This document shows positions 63,342-64,000 of a DNA stretch of 64,000 nucleotides, piece after piece. This DNA is from a virus, in IMG/VR virus record IMGVR_UViG_3300032462_001516, positions 1-64,000 of that record; one strand, written 5' to 3'. The position numbers were made by a program, and so were the translations under genes. Under the pieces are notes generated by a model. The model was not told the DNA's origin, made no database searches, and worked only from the letters and a program-made list of their open reading frames with translations. The stretch's first letter is position 1. Every line of letters starts with the position of its first letter.

Positions 63342-63688
63342 TCGAACCGTGAAACCTCCCATTCTGCGTCGATGGGTCTTGGAACAATCCTCTTTTTTCG
63401 GTTTTTGAATCGCACCTCGGCTTCGGCAGAAATTCTGAACGAATCAGTTGAACCATTACGAGCTAGGTCTTCAAGGATTTCCTTGTCGATCTCGCTCGCA
63501 ATTTCTTGCGCTATAATATCAGCCAATGATTTTGCTGCATCTATGTTGTACAAATCTTGTGCGGCTTCCATGCTCCATACGGCTTTTAGCTTGCGTTGGA
63601 CTGGAACAATTTCCTGGGACTCTATGCCCAACACGATTTCAGGGGCATACATACTTGTTGACATATTTTTTAATTGAGGAAATGCCAT
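63338..63688 (-). CDS. gp23-like major capsid protein fragment
   Basis: 116 residues from ATG 63688; a longer frame to 63760 would run through the opposite-strand promoter. The middle reads V-P-V-Q-R-K-L-K-A-V-W-S-M-E-A-A-Q-D-L, then L-A-D-I-I-A-Q-E-I-A-S-E-I-D-K-E-I, which closely recalls the R-x-L-K-A...E-x-A-Q-D-L and E-I-x-x-E-I-x-R-E-I segment of T4 gp23. A whole capsid protein is about 500 residues, so this is an isolated core piece, isolated from other head genes. Confidence 0.7.
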   Translation of the reverse strand: MAFPQLKNMSTSMYAPEIVLGIESQEIVPVQRKLKAVWSMEAAQDLYNIDAAKSLADIIAQEIASEIDKEILEDLARNGSTDSFRISAEAEVRFKNRKKRIVPRPIDAEWEVSRFD

Positions 63689-63710
63689 GTGTTGTGGTTC
63701 AAAACGGAGT

Positions 63711-63739
63711 GGTACAAGAGGCAGTAAATCTGGTAGAAT
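63711..63739 (+). promoter_or_regulatory. sigma70-like promoter of the UvsW-like gene
   Basis: GGTACA, 17-nt spacer ending in TGG, TAGAAT, about 48 nt before the start of the helicase gene. Confidence 0.72.
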
Positions 63740-63786
63740 AACCCGTGCCAGGAAGATCATACAAACTCAGGCAATAGATACAAACA

Positions 63787-64000
63787 ATGAGCAACCTACT
63801 GAGAATAGAGAACGATTACTCGTACTTCCTGTCGGAAGACCTACAGACGAAACACGAGATTTGGGATCGTCTGAGATTCAGGGACAAGAACTACTTCCAT
63901 AACCGTGCATACAAAATGCGGAAGTGGGATGGTTATATCCAATTCTTCGCTATGGAAACAGGCAAATTTCTCACAGGGTTGCTTCCTGAAGTCACGGCTG
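63787..64000 (+). CDS. UvsW-like helicase, N-terminal part
   Basis: The frame is open to the right edge (71 codons seen). R-F-R-D-K-N-Y-F-H-N-R-A-Y-K-M-R-K-W-D-G-Y-I-Q-F-F and T-G-K-F-L-T-G-L-L-P-E-V resemble the N-terminal substrate-recognition domain of T4 UvsW (F-N-P-x-x-x-x-x-W-D-G-x-I-R-L). The helicase motifs would lie outside the window. UvsW unwinds recombination and fork structures. Confidence 0.72.
   Translation, partial: MSNLLRIENDYSYFLSEDLQTKHEIWDRLRFRDKNYFHNRAYKMRKWDGYIQFFAMETGKFLTGLLPEVTA

Overview
The window is a contiguous piece of a large tailed-phage genome with a T4-like virion (myovirus), most likely an uncultured huge or jumbo phage of a bacterium. This rests on a T4-type contractile-tail block (gp15-like protein, gp18 sheath, gp19 tubes, gp26-like baseplate protein), a gp55-like late sigma factor, gp46/gp47-like recombination nucleases, a UvsW-like helicase at the right edge and a gp23-like capsid fragment. 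Genes are densely packed with frequent 1-20 nt overlaps and good AGGAG-type ribosome sites. The standard code is used: TAG, TAA and TGA all end intact genes.

Layout. 1-6.3 kb: virion structural genes on the + strand, with three tail-tube gene copies, the middle one broken. 6.3-11.1 kb: mostly - strand regulatory and host-interaction genes (late sigma factor, glycosyltransferases, PAS protein, small zinc and membrane proteins). 11.1-13.8 kb: baseplate genes. 14-22.5 kb: a MoxR-type AAA+ ATPase, a VWA/metallopeptidase protein, an ART-HD fusion and two ParB-like proteins. 22.6-35.6 kb, - strand: a GIY-YIG/ParB-like fusion, a PD-(D/E)XK nuclease, a glutamine amidotransferase, CTP synthase, B12-dependent ribonucleotide reductase, gp46, gp47 and DUF4326. 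35.6-57 kb: a translation-centred accessory region. 57-63 kb: small uncharacterised genes, then a DEDD exonuclease and the UvsW-like helicase.

The most notable content is the set of translation parts between 36 and 57 kb. It holds ten tRNA genes (seven Leu, two Tyr, one Phe), an EF-Tu gene whose switch I differs at the site cut by the anti-phage protease Lit, a threonyl-tRNA synthetase without editing domains, a decayed leucyl-tRNA synthetase gene, a bacterial-type RNase P RNA, and a separate non-coding RNA that contains a recognisable copy of the 23S rRNA GTPase-associated centre (helices 42-44). The RNase P RNA could mature the phage tRNAs, EF-Tu could deliver them, and the GTPase-centre mimic could bind ribosomal protein L11 or translational GTPases. 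This combination looks like a programme for taking over or protecting elongation.

Two promoter classes recur. One is sigma70-like with a fixed 17-nt spacer ending in TGG (TTTACA - 17 - TATAAT). The other is T4-late-like (TATAAATA-type) and often lies only 4-5 nt before the ATG. Five small proteins from unrelated loci that carry the late-type signal share an N-terminus of the form M-x-F-K-x-F/W, which resembles the capsid-targeting N-terminus of T4 internal proteins. A third theme is a cassette (48.8-50.9 kb) resembling the bacterial yjfL-yjfM-yjfC operon (DUF350, Gly-rich lipoprotein, glutathionylspermidine-synthetase-like ligase).

All assignments come from reading motifs by eye. No database search was run.
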